Shown here one piece after another: positions 1 to 12,100 of a stretch of DNA of 60,000 nt. A program made the position numbers and the translations under genes. The DNA is taken from contig NC_079877.1 in NCBI RefSeq assembly GCF_029227915.1, positions 18,464,851-18,524,850 of the forward strand, in the 5' to 3' direction. The DNA is from Hydractinia symbiolongicarpus. Its lineage: Eukaryota; Cnidaria; Hydrozoa; Anthoathecata; Hydractiniidae. The number at the start of each line of letters is the position of its first letter. Within the stretch, counting starts at the first letter, position 1. The notes beneath the pieces were generated by a model. That model was not told where the DNA came from, did no database searches, and was given only the letters and a program-made list of their open reading frames with translations.

Positions 1-608
1 AGAATTCTGTACAAAATTTTAGACATTTTTTACGGCCAGACAATTTTTCAGACACAATTCGCGGCAGACTTTCACCCTAATTGTTTCCTTTTCCGGGTTT
101 TTTTGGCATAAATGAATTATGCGCACCGATAGCTTCCATTACCTCGATTATCATACATAATGAGCAATAATTTGGAATAAAAAGCTACAACTGGGAACAT
201 CGAGTGCAACTTTGTCCCCAGGGCTTTTTTACCTTTTTAATATTTGGCCCTCCCTCTTTAATATAGACAGGATACCTGTTTCTCTTTTCTGTCTTCGCGC
301 TTCGACGTCTGTCCTGCTTTTGTAACCCTACTTTTTTAGCGCGCTATTGAGCGCTGCTATTTTTAGCGCGCTTCTCTCATCAAAACCGTCAAAAAGAGAA
401 GAATGATGACTTTAGTTTACTAGACTACCTTTAATATGGTTCTAACTCTGAACCTAATGCAGTTTCTTTGGACGAAACCTGAAAAATGTTTCGTCTTATA
501 AACCTAACAAGCTTTGGGACGAGTTTGCACCGAGTGTTACATTTGATATTCATGAATTGGAAAAAAAAACTTTAAAAAAAATCCGATATTGTTCAATTAA
601 AGTGAATT
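1..608. other. No gene recognised (left flank)
   Basis: AT-rich sequence without a convincing exon or element end. The only structure seen is GC-rich AGCGCGCT/GAGCGCT palindromic words at about 338-372, repeated twice in direct order. A 3' continuation of the Boule-like gene could lie here if its last exon is spliced rather than ending at the stop codon at 609-611. Confidence 0.5.
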
Positions 609-1740
609 TCACCACTCTTCGTTGCAATACTTCTTCCTGATTGCTGATGCGACTGCGATTCTTTTACCGTTCAAATAATGTGGTGTGCTTTTCAAAACGC
701 TGTCTGTCACCTCAGGCGAACCAAAAGTTACAAAACCATATCTGAAAACAAACAAGAAGCCCAGGACTTTAACGATTTCCGCAAATAGTAGATGCAAGGA
801 AAACTGTTGCAACAAACTCGGATTACAGGACATTTTACCCTAAATTTTCGTAAAAAAAGTAAAAATTATTCCTCCGCATAATCGTTATGACAGCCTAGCC
901 CCAGAGCTTTTGACTTTTTTACCGGCACTGCGCCGACACTAGTAAGATATAAAAGGCCTTGGGAACTAGGTTTTCGATTTGCCTGCACGACCTACTATTT
1001 CTTTTGCGTATTTTCTGGTGATACATACAATACAAAGTCAAAAAGAAGAAACATTTTATGGACCAATAATCTACAGGACAGTACAAAAAACCATAGTAAC
1101 AGTAAAGACTTCTCTTGTGACTATTAATAAACAAGACACGTGTTCGCAAACACCATGCAACATGCATGTCTACATGTCTACTTTATTGAAATTTGCTAAA
1201 AGTGGTTGATGATAGAAGACAAAATCAAACAATTTCCTTCGCAAAGATGATCCATACAACATAAATAAAAAAAACTAACTAAAGCTAAAAGGAAAGAAGT
1301 TTTACCCTTTTGAATTTCCAGCATGGTCTAGAATAACTTTTGCTTCGATGACTACTCCAAAGCTTCGAAAGAATGTGGCAAGTTCTGCTGGAGATGTCTA
1401 AAATGTATCAACGGTGTATATCAAAAGTTCAGAGAATATTTTTAAAGTTAGTACATGTACTCACCATTCTCGAGAGAGAACCGACGAATATTTTGTGAGG
1501 ATAATAGGTCGCAACAGTATGCGTAGGAAACTGGTTTGAGATTGGTTGAAGTCGGGTTAACTGGATGTACCTGTTATTACTGAGGAGAAGAGGTTTAATT
1601 TTGTTGTTTTGCGTTCCTTTAGAATTCCAGGATTCAGGTGGCTGTAGTTTACATCGAAGTGCTGTGGTTGTTGTTTTGTTTTCTTGCGAAAACGTTGAGT
1701 TAGTAACAATCGAAGGAGTAGTCGTTGAAGAATAAAGCAT
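609..1740 (-). CDS. boule: DAZ/Boule-type RRM RNA-binding protein, three coding exons
   Basis: Exons 1740-1465, 1397-1306 and 741-609 join in phase (276 bp; 92 bp; remainder to a TGA at 611-609) into about 166 residues. All junctions are GT..AG. The joined product is one complete RRM at about residues 75-158. RNP2 reads KIFVGSL, and RNP1 reads KGYGFVTF, split across the exon 2/3 junction. The RRM ends in the AIRK signature typical of DAZ/Boule RRMs. The ATG lies 2 nt after a poly-pyrimidine/AG acceptor, so 5' UTR exons are expected upstream (right). Boule-family proteins bind mRNA 3' UTRs and regulate translation in germ cells. No DAZ repeat is seen after the RRM, and the protein stops 8 residues beyond it, which is short for the family. 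A cryptic donor (GAGTG|GTGAAA) at the stop codon means a further 3' exon cannot be excluded. The family call is strong and the exact 3' end is not. Confidence 0.85.
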
Positions 1741-2023
1741 GGCTGCAAAAAAAAAAAAAAAAAGCCAATAATGACAACTACGAATTTTTTTTGTTAAAAT
1801 AAATCTACCTGTACGAGAGATGGGTGTATGTATCTTTCACTAAATTCGTTTAAAATATAGAACATGCTTTCCGTAGTTTATTTATAGACTTTATACGTCT
1901 AGACAATACCATCTCTTAAAATTTTCAAAAAGAAAATTCATTCATTTTTTGTATTTAAAGGCCCATTTTCACAAAGGAAATTTTTTTGAAAAAAGGCTAT
2001 AATATTGTGATTGGCTGGCTTAA

Positions 2024-3686
2024 AGCTTACCTCCCACTTTAAAAAAAGTAATCGAAAACCAACTCAAAATATTGTACTAATTACGAAAAAAAATTTTCTT
2101 TTGTACTTATTTTGATTTGTACGCAAGATATTCGTTGTTGAAGTTGTGAAATATTAGCTGAAGAAGAAGCTTCATGCCAGTCGCCATCTTGTGTCCCGAT
2201 TTTAAATAAATTCCTTCGCGGGAGGGCTTGTGACGTCAACTCCTGGATGATAATTTCGCTGACTCTGCCGTTGGCCCATGTTTTTATATACAAAGTGGTT
2301 TTAAATATGACAAAGCGGTTGTTATTTTTTCAACATTTGTAACGGGTACTGAGGATGAGTTTGTAACAGGTATATACTGAAGATAAGAAAACACTTGTTT
2401 TTTACTTTCCTTTTTAAAACTGAGTTCCCGTGAAAAAGTTGTGGGCTTTCTTAGTTTTGAAGTTTCGGCCAGTAAAAAGTCTACAAAACCTGACAGTGAA
2501 TCAGACTCTAGCTGGGAAAGCTGTATGAGGATGAGAATGGAAGTTGAAGCAATAGCTTAGTAGTGAACCGTGGCCTTTTTAGCTATTCCGATGCTCTCAG
2601 AACGAGATTGGCTCTTTCTGACTTGTGTAGAGATTTCAATGCCCACAGGAGACGGGTCGCGGCGCCGGAATGTATATTTTGAAGTAAAAAAAGCTATTTA
2701 GGGCTATCAGAGCAAACCATGGCGGGCGACATTTTATTTTACTCTTTCGAAAAATGCCGCGCTGTGATCCCTAAGAGTTTGTGTTGGTTAGAAGAGTTAT
2801 ACTCTGAAAGCGTTTTTAATTTAGGAGATTTGCAGAAAACTTCATTTTATGACTAGACTATTGGCAGCGTTAATAATCACGACCATGCAGAAGTAAACAT
2901 AGAAAGAACGGGTGCAAAACACAACCCTGGGCTTCATATAATAACAAATCAAGCAACCTCGATCCCAGGGCCTATAGCGTTCTTTGATATGAGAATGAAA
3001 CGCGACACGAAAAATAAATTAAAATAGAAAGCAAAAAAGAAAAAAAAGAAAAAAGAATAAACAACGCGCGCAGAACAAAATAAAATCTCGTAAATCCCCT
3101 GCCTAGTGTACCACAATATAATAGAAAAGTCTTAGACGCAACGTAGAAGAAGAGCGAGCACCTATACCAGAATTTTCATATGGCCTAATGCAAAGAGAAG
3201 TAGACAGGGATCAAAACATTCTAGTGATTAAAACTCGACTGAAAGGTATCGACTCTGTTAATGAGTACACGTAGCTCGTTTTTTCTTGCTTGTTGGAAGA
3301 CTGGCAAAGGAATGCTTTCCAGCGCTACTTCTATTATTCTTATTACAAAAAGCCATAGCACAAAAACACATTTTATAATTATTAACAAAATTAATCTTAT
3401 TTGCAACAATTTACTCTTCTTCCTTTTCTCTGAGTTATTGTTTTGCGGCAACATGTTCAGGGGGCCTTTTTGCCATCCGGGAGATGACGTCAAACTGGGT
3501 TTAATCCGAAAAAAAAATTATCAAGAAATGGCGGCTTTCGAAAAGGAAGCATGCTGTAAACACAAGAAAATGTGGCTTTATATTAGCTTTATTATTTCAA
3601 ATTTTACTTAATAAATGTTAAATTACAAATTCTTAACATAATATAAACAGATTAAGATGAACTTTTTTTGAAGTGGGAGGTAAGCT
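2024..3686. mobile_element. TTAA-flanked TIR DNA element, copy 1
   Basis: Terminal inverted repeats begin AGCTTACCTCCCACTT at the left and are mirrored at the right for about 25 bp. TTAA target duplications lie at 2020-2023 and 3687-3690. A second copy at 7252-8327 aligns over both halves but lacks about 600 bp present here (roughly 2570-3170). TTAA duplication is the hallmark of piggyBac and of Kolobok-type elements. No transposase reading frame is visible, so this is taken as non-autonomous. Confidence 0.85.
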
Positions 3687-3690
3687 TTAA

Positions 3691-6185
3691 TTTGTGTTGT
3701 GAGGGCAAAAATTCTGTGGATAATTGTATCCGAGATAGTTTCCACAAAGATAACTCCTCACTGGGGATCCTCCCTCTCCCAGTATTGCATTAGTTCTTTT
3801 AACAGCCTCTCTTTCGAGTGATCTCTCATCTCTGGACATTTTTATAGCTGATAGATCTACACGTTTTTTTTTTATAAGAACGCCTGAATTTTAGCTGAGG
3901 CTGAATTGTTTTCTGCTTCTTTAGCATCAAATGTTTTTATTTGTGTTCTTCCGAAAAAATTTAGAAACTGGTACTCATTGTTTGTATATTTCATAAATAT
4001 AAATTGCAAAATGTATTTGCATGAAATAATATCATTATTTCAAAAATTACGTGTTATAAGATCGGTGCACATGCCTCACATGTTTTAAGTTGACTCGCAT
4101 TATTTTGTTTTAATCTATATAAAGGTTGGAATTCAGGCTGAGTACGTTCGTAATTTGTTCTTAACTTTTTGCAAAATCTCAGCCAAACTTTCTTATAAAC
4201 TAGGTTCTTATAAGAAAAATGTATTGGGATAAGGACTTCTTTTTTTGAGTTAAAGTGCTACTTCTCAAGGCTTTTTTTCATTTTTTAGTTCCATATAAGA
4301 CGGATTTACACAAAGCGAAAAATTTTTTCGATTTCCACGAGTAAGAAAACGTTACGAAATACCCAATGTAAACACTCTTCGACAAAACAGCCTAGTTAAC
4401 TAAGGCAGCGTTTACATGAAGCCCGTAGTGAGTTCAAACCGGTTTGACTTTCGCGCCGGTTTGAGATCGCACTCTTGTTTACATGGACCGTTTTCAATAC
4501 GGCTTTGGCGAGTGAAAAAAAATCGTCCCACTTGTACTAGTTCCAGTTCTATTTTCACTAGTCCTAGTCCTATTTCGCTTTCTTCAAAGATATAAATACC
4601 AATGACCGCCGCTATATTTGTTCATGTGAGTGTAGCCATTCTCGCTTAAAACAAAAGATTTCCCGATATTGACCACGGGAGCAAAGAGCAATAGAATTAA
4701 CGAATCAAAAAGCGCGGTCAGAATTCTGACCGCAGAAAAATCGTTTGAGAGCCAGCGTATTTTTTCAACCTTAACTATTCCGACTTCCTGGTGGTAAGAA
4801 AAACTGTGCTGGGTCTCCTGGCTAACGACACGTTGGTGAATGGATCACGTTGAATGTATAAAAAATCATTTTATTGTTGGATTAGTTCTGACACGTTCTT
4901 TTGCGTCATAATCTCCGATGAAAGCTATAAAAAGCAAAAGAAAATCATTTGTTTCAAGTTAAAAAATTTTGACAGACACCCGACATCTGGCCAAGTTATT
5001 AACTTAATTGAAGCATACATGAGACGTCAACCGCGATATCAACCTCGTCTTCAGAATTTTTTTTTTCCTTTTTGACGATATCTTTCGTTCCTTTTTAGTT
5101 TTTTTGGTTGGCTTAAATATTTAAGAATTCCGCAAATAAAATTTCTATGCTTCTTTGTCAGTAATCACTGGATGGCAATAGGAAATGGATCTAAAATGCC
5201 GGCCATCAATACATCTTTCTATTTACTTAGATAATAAATGACATGTACAATGGAATATTTTTTGGAAAAGAAATGAGCCAAAATAGAACAAAGTTTCTTC
5301 CATATATTATTTTGAAATAAATAATCACCATTTTTACAAAAATAAATATCTACTCACAGCCTTCGCAAAACATTATTTACCTCATGGAGGAAAGAACGCG
5401 TGGAAAAGTCAGTAAATTTGAGATTCAGTGACAAAAATTCCCCGACTAACTTTAACCTTTCTGAACACAGTACGTCACTTTTTATTGAGTTTTCTTGAAA
5501 GGAATTTCTACTTTCTCTGAGATAGATATTTTTTTCTTGTCTGAGACCCAACTTTAGGTTGGTGGAAAGTGATTAATTCTATGCATTAGTGACTTAAATT
5601 TTTCCCCACTATTAATTCTTTCCGCTGATAAGGTATTGGTTCAGGATCAAACATTTTCGCGCAGAGCAAAATTCCCAAAATTTTTTTGAAGACTACCACC
5701 ACCAAAACCAGGTTATACTTTATTCCTTATCACAAATTTGATTGAATTTTCTTTCAATATCGGCTTTCTTGTTGGCGGAAATTATTCTGGATAAATTAAT
5801 AGTCGTCCGAAAATAGCTCCGCCGAAGTTTTTCTGCCTAAACCTTTAGTCGCTGAAACGCATGGCACTCCCTTATTAATTGACTCCATAAAGTTTTAATA
5901 CTAGAGTTTATAAACGTAAGCTAACTACAGAACTTTATATAATTTCCACAGAATAAGTTGAAACTCGCGAAATTCGCAACTGATGACTGCGAAAGCTTGT
6001 GATCCCGTATGCTTCATAAGCATTATCTACGTATCATGAAATTTTTCTAGAAATGATTGTGTAATTCTTCTGGAAATAAACACAATCATGAACAACTCTA
6101 AATAAACTGTATTTACAACCATGGAAAAGACGTCATCAACACGAGAGACGTGACGACATAACATGTTTTGTGTCGCCTCATTTTT
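3691..6185. other. Region between the TTAA element and the LRRC71 stop; one repeat, no firm gene
   Basis: Apart from the repeat at 4385-4815 no exon is convincing. A minus-strand open stretch at 5551-5370 ends in a possible donor (GAG|GTAAAT) but has no recognised homology or matching acceptor. The LRRC71 3' UTR should begin at 6185. A minus-strand AATAAA at 5724-5719 is a candidate poly(A) signal. Confidence 0.4.
4385..4815. repeat. Dispersed repeat, copy 1 (second copy at 51937-52335)
   Basis: Both copies open with CCTAGTTAACTAAG and share a block with CAATAGAATTA, CAATCAAAAAGCGC-like and AAAAATCGTTTGAGA words. Both close with a CTCCTGGCTA motif. This copy has extra GC-rich sequence (4405-4510) absent from the other. 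No terminal duplication was resolved, so the class is unknown. Confidence 0.6.
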
Positions 6186-9100
6186 CTACCTGAAATAGAA
6201 AGTAGAAAATTTTTTAGAAAGAAACACTTCACGAATATTTTAACGTACGCAGCTTTGCACTTCGTTGTAAGTTTATATATTTATTTGTGACAAATATATG
6301 TAAACGGATGTAATTTAAGCATATAAGAACACATATTAAAAAAATTAAAGGGGATAAAAGTTAAAAATAGACACTCACAACTTCAAACCTGCTCGCACCT
6401 ATAAGAATATTTTAAAACCTTTTTTTTCAAAAATATTTCCATTCGCCTGTAACTTTTTATAGTTCAACGAGCCATTATAATAACAGATAAAAAACTCACC
6501 TTAAATCTTTTTCAACGGGTGAGGGCGTTGGCGGATTGTACATTGGATCACGTGTCGCCATTACCGCCATGAGATGTTGATATGTCGGATTGTCAGAACG
6601 AAATATGTTCTTCTAAATAATAGTTAAAAGATTAAGTGATAATCAAAAGATTAAGCATAATCCCAGCCTGAACTTTAGGAGTGCAAGCAGTTGAGTCTGA
6701 AGTCTGAAGAGAGTTCTTGAAATATAGAAAGTAATTAAAATTCTACAAACATATTTATATTCCATATACGTGTGCATATTCTAAATATTCTAAAATCAGT
6801 TTGAAAGAAAATTCAGATGTTGCCAAAACATATACCCATCCTATCAAAATGTTAAAAACGTAAACAATTTGGCGAGTCTGCTAACTTAAGTGCCAATATG
6901 CTTTTACGTGAATTGGTATTTCATAAAAACATATATAAATTTGGATAAATATAGCCAAAAGGCAAAAAAACAAACGCGTCGGTTCTGTGAAGCTTTACGC
7001 AAAGAATTTTGACATTCGCAGACAATTTTTCAATTCTTTTCGCCACAATTATAAATTGTATCGTGTTGGTTTGTTACAACATCAGGTGGAACGAATTTTG
7101 TTCGTACTTGCACTTCCAATACCTTCTTTGAAACGGTAGCTCATCAATAAAATTCAAAAAAGGATAATTCTCCAATTTAAAAAAAAAATAAAAATAAAAA
7201 ACAAGTTTCTTTCGCTTTTCGCGGCATGTTTTCGTCTCAGAAAAGTCCTAAAGCTTACCTCCCACTTTAAAAAAAGTAATCGAAAACCAACTCAAAATAT
7301 TGTACTAATTACGAAAAAAAATTTTCTTTTGTACTTATTTTGATTTGTTCGCAAGATATTCGTCGTTAAAGTTGTAAAATATTAGCTGGAGAAGAAGCTT
7401 CGCGCCAGTCGCCATCTTGTGTCCCGATTGTAAATAAATGCCTTCGCGCGAGGGCTGGTGACGTCAACTCCCGGATGATAATTTCGTTGACTCCGCCGTA
7501 GCCCAGGTTTTTATATATATACAAAGCGGTTTTATATATACAAAGCGGTTTTATATATACAAAGTGGTTGTTGCTTTGTTTTTCAAAATTTGTAACGGGT
7601 ACTGAGGATGAGTTTGTAACAGGTATATACTGAAGATAAGTAAACACTTGTTTTTTGCTTCCTTTTTTAAAACTGAGTTCCAGTGAAAAAGTTGTGGGCT
7701 TTCTTAGTTTTGAAGTTTCGGCCAGTAAAAAGTCTACAACACCTGGCAGTAAATCAGATTCTAGCTGGGAAAGCTGTTATGAGGATGAGAATGGAAGTGG
7801 AAGCTATGGCCTAATGCAAAGACAAGTAGACAGAGATTTAGAATTGCCGAAGCCTAGTTTGCCAGCGGTGATCCAAACATTCTAGTGATTAAAACTCGAC
7901 TTTGAAAGCGTATTGACTCTGTTAATGTGTACACGCAGCTCGTTGTTTCTTGCCTGTTAGCGCTACTTCTATTATTCTTATTGCAAAAAGGCATAGCACA
8001 AAAACACATTATATAATTATTAACAAAATTAATCTTAGTTGCAATAATTTACTCTTCTTCTTTTTCTCCGAGTTATCGTTTTTACAGCAACATGTTCAGG
8101 GGGCCTTTTTTGGCATCCGGGAGATGACGTTAAACTGGGTTTAATCCGAAAAAAAATTTATCACAAAATGGCGGCTTTCGAGAAGGAAGCATGCTGTAAG
8201 CACAAGAAAATGTGGCTTCATTATTAGCTTTATTATTTCGAATTTTACTTGATAAATGTTAAATTACAAATTCTCTACATAGTATAAACAGAATAACATG
8301 AACTTTTTTTGAAGTGGGAGGTATGCTTTAACAGTTATTCAAAAAACTTACCTGAAGAGACAACCTCATCAGCCCAACACCAACGACTCGATTTGCTTCA
8401 CTTGCAAGATCTATTTGATACTTCACTGCTTTATATAGCATGTTTAAACCCACCTCGCCAATATGGTTACCTGCCAGTCACAGAAACATTATATTTGGAA
8501 AAGAATAACACAAAGAAATAAAAGAAATAAATAAAAATCAGCGTGTATCTTACGAGCTAGGTTCAGGTTGATCAGGGATCGGTTTCCAGGTATCCACAAC
8601 TCTCCATTCTCTTCAATAACTTTCTCCAGTAAAGGATTTTTAAACTCGTACAAGCCCTGATAAAAAAAACATCGACTATAACTTTTACGCTATACGCAGG
8701 TAGCTGGAAAGAATTTTGCTTTCTGGAAAATAAATTATTTTAGAACAGTCACCTCTGCCTCAGGTTGAGGAGTTTTGTTGCGATCTTGTCTAGCCGATGC
8801 TTTATGTTTTTGTCCCTTTTGACCTTTGTTCGTGTCCATACTTGAAGGTCCTATAAAAAATAGCAGACAAAATAATTTAAACACAAGTTAAAAAAACGAA
8901 AGCCGCTGATCTTATTAGTATGCGCCATTCTCAATTCTGTCATAAAAAATAGCTTTGGAAGATTAATAATTTCTTCAAAATAAAGAAGCCTGCATGCAAA
9001 GCTTTCGTTTTTCTCGCACCACAATCTTAAAGTACAAAAAAACGTAATTCTTCTTGTCATTTATCTTTTGCGGTTAATTCGCAAACAATTTTATCAATCT

Positions 9101-12100
9101 TTAGCGTGTACTAATACTGTGAAGATTAAACAATCTTTAAAACAAGTAAATCAACACAGCACCTCGTTTGATGGTGTTAGGGTCTTTTAATTTATTATTA
9201 GAAGATTCTTTCTTTTTACTGTTCGGTTTATCTTTATGTTTTTTATCTTCTTTACTAAAACTCCTGCTTGCAGTAGCCGGCCGATCTTGCAGAAAAGGAT
9301 TGGAGGGTGCACCCAGCAGTTCTTCATTGCTTCGCATTGATTTCAGCATTCTACGAGCCACTATTTGTTCGTGGTTCAACGTGAATGTCGAGAGAGCCTG
9401 TAAGGAAAACGTACACGAATAAGCATCTACATTAAAAGAATAAACTTTCGTGAATATGAAACGATTTGGTCGCGGAGTAAGTTGTAAAGGTCCATTGATA
9501 ATGCTTGCTAATGTTCCGTTTGTTTGCAAAAAGTCTTATTTAAGACAACTGACATAAAATTACTTTACTTATTTTCGTCATTGCGGAAGTGTATGTTCCT
9601 AAAGTAATACAGAAAACAATTTGCCAAAAGATTAGAGTAAAACTTTAATTTAAAAAATACCGAGGCAAGCTTCTTGGCACCTTCGTCTCCAATTCCATTG
9701 CTTCCTAGGTTTAACGAAAGCAAACTTCTATTGATTTTCAATCCCTGTCGTAAAAAAAAAATACCATAGAAAGTAATAGATTAAAAAAATAAGCAAAAAA
9801 ACTTTTACATCTTAACAAATTCTTTAAAGAAAATTGATGACAACACATGCGGGTACTACCTACTTCAGCTAAGTAACCTGCACCAACATCAGTGATCTTG
9901 TTGAAACACAGATTCAAAGTTAGCAAGTTTTTATTGTCTTGTAAGGATTGTCCCAATAACGACGCAGCTCGGTCGTCCAGATTACAGTTCTTTAATGAAA
10001 TATTTTGAATGCTGAAAATAACATTACAAGGATCATCATATTTTTAATATAAACTACGTATTTCTTTTACTTGATACATGTTTGAACCTATTTCAGGGGC
10101 GGATACATGATTTTTTTCTCCTTAGGCGGATTTGCGAAGCGAAGTCCACGCGTAATTTTCGCGTAGCAAAAATTGCGCGTGTTAAATCAGCTGGGGTTCT
10201 AGAGGGGCGCTGTTAGCCCCCCAAGTCGGGTCTTTAGCTTATTTACCTATTTCAGCACTCCAAAATGCAGCAGGCAGGACTTTTACAGGTTCATCTCTCA
10301 CATGTTATTTGAAAAAAAAAAAAATCACAAAATTCAAATGAAAGCAAAATAATGTTTTCAGAAAAATTAAGGCTAAAATTAGCCAGACAGCAAAATTTCT
10401 TCTTTCTTCCTCATCCACAAAAATATTTGCAAGCGCGTTTTTGCAAGTTATGGGTGAATATAATAGCTTTTGGCTAATATTGAGGCTATAAACACTCCGA
10501 AACTAATTAAGTACATAATTTTTTTAAGTCATTATTCAAAACGCTAAAAACTTTCAACATTTAATCTATTTAAAATATTTAATAAATGAAAAAGGAGGCC
10601 TATAAAAAAAATAAGCAAAAAACAACAGCACAAAAATGCATATGTAAATAAGCTTGATTTGTATTATTATATCATGGCAACAACAACATAAACAACAACA
10701 GATAAATACAATAAATTAAAAAAAAATGGCAAGATTATATCAAGATTTTATACAGTAAAGGCCAGCACAACTTAAAATTTGGATTTTCAAGCAGCAATAG
10801 CTAATTAAAAACAAACTTACAACACAACAACCTACGAAAACGAAAGAATGAACACAGATTTAGCAGAGCATTCAATCAAAAAATATTTAACCCTATTAGC
10901 TTAAAGGAAAAAAAACTGTTTTTATTTATCGGTAACCATTTCTGGCTCATATTTTTAAAATATTGAATCAAACTTGAAAATACCTTGTAGCTATTATGTG
11001 ATAATTACTACAAATACTTAAAATTTTTAACAATACAAAATCATTCAAGAACAGTAATCGTTAACTACATTATTACACATTTTTGTGTCCATAGGGTTGT
11101 AATAAGTATATATGATAAGTCATTTTCGCCTTGTTAGTAAAATCACAAACATTTTCCATGTCTATCAGCATGACAACTTCTTTAGTGAAAATGTGAAAAA
11201 CATTGCCATTTCACCCATTAAATAAAACATGCCTTTTTCTTATTCGAATTGTATATAATTAGTACCATCTCCAGGGATTATTTCGATATGACGCTAGAGA
11301 TCTTAAACCAAAATATTATCAAGTCTTGTCAAAGTCTTTCTCTTAAAACTAGTGTTCTCTTTATTGGCCTTGTGACATGTTGAAAAATCGTTTGGAAAGT
11401 GTCTACTGCCAGAAGATATGGATCTACAAAAATTAACATACAAAGTTATTGTGAAGTCAACAAATTGTTATACCTTACACATTTACCAGCTGGCCAGCTA
11501 GTCAATTTATTGTGTTGTTATAAAATGTTTTGTTACTTAAATACAAAAGAAACCCAAGATAACACAAAGCTCTTTTGAATTTGACACAAAGCTTTTTCAA
11601 ATTTGTTGAAAGTGAAACTATAAACAGTTTCATGTTCACACTTGCTAGCACAGCAATAAAAAGCAATTGTGTATCTTACTCTAAGATCAATGGAATTAAA
11701 AGTAAACATATGTACCTGAAAGCGTAGCTAGTAGTCATTAAATTGATACTATGATTTTTGTTACAGGCGACACAGAGAAAAAATGTTTTCAAGTAACGTT
11801 TCTTCTTAGCAGCATTGCTTAACTTCATTCCGCAATCATATATTCAAAACTTCCGTTTACTTGCTGCAAATACAAAACGATTCCTTACCCTTCTTTCAGT
11901 TCAGTGCGCGCCGAAGTTGACCGAACCCATTAAACAGACCGGCTACCGAGAGCCAATAACAACAAGAAGAGTAAATTATTGCTACGCACCCATCCCCTAA
12001 TATCAATCTTTCTTTTACCGCAAATTTCGACGACTTCTTATTAAGGAGAGGCCAAAAGTCCACACCTCGGCGAGATTTTTCTCGACGTCATAATTCTTTT

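Noticed and set aside
5354-5551. Minus-strand frame with a possible donor at its end
   Set aside because: Protein-like in part, but no acceptor, partner exon or homology was found between LRRC71 and the Boule-like gene, so it is not called a gene.
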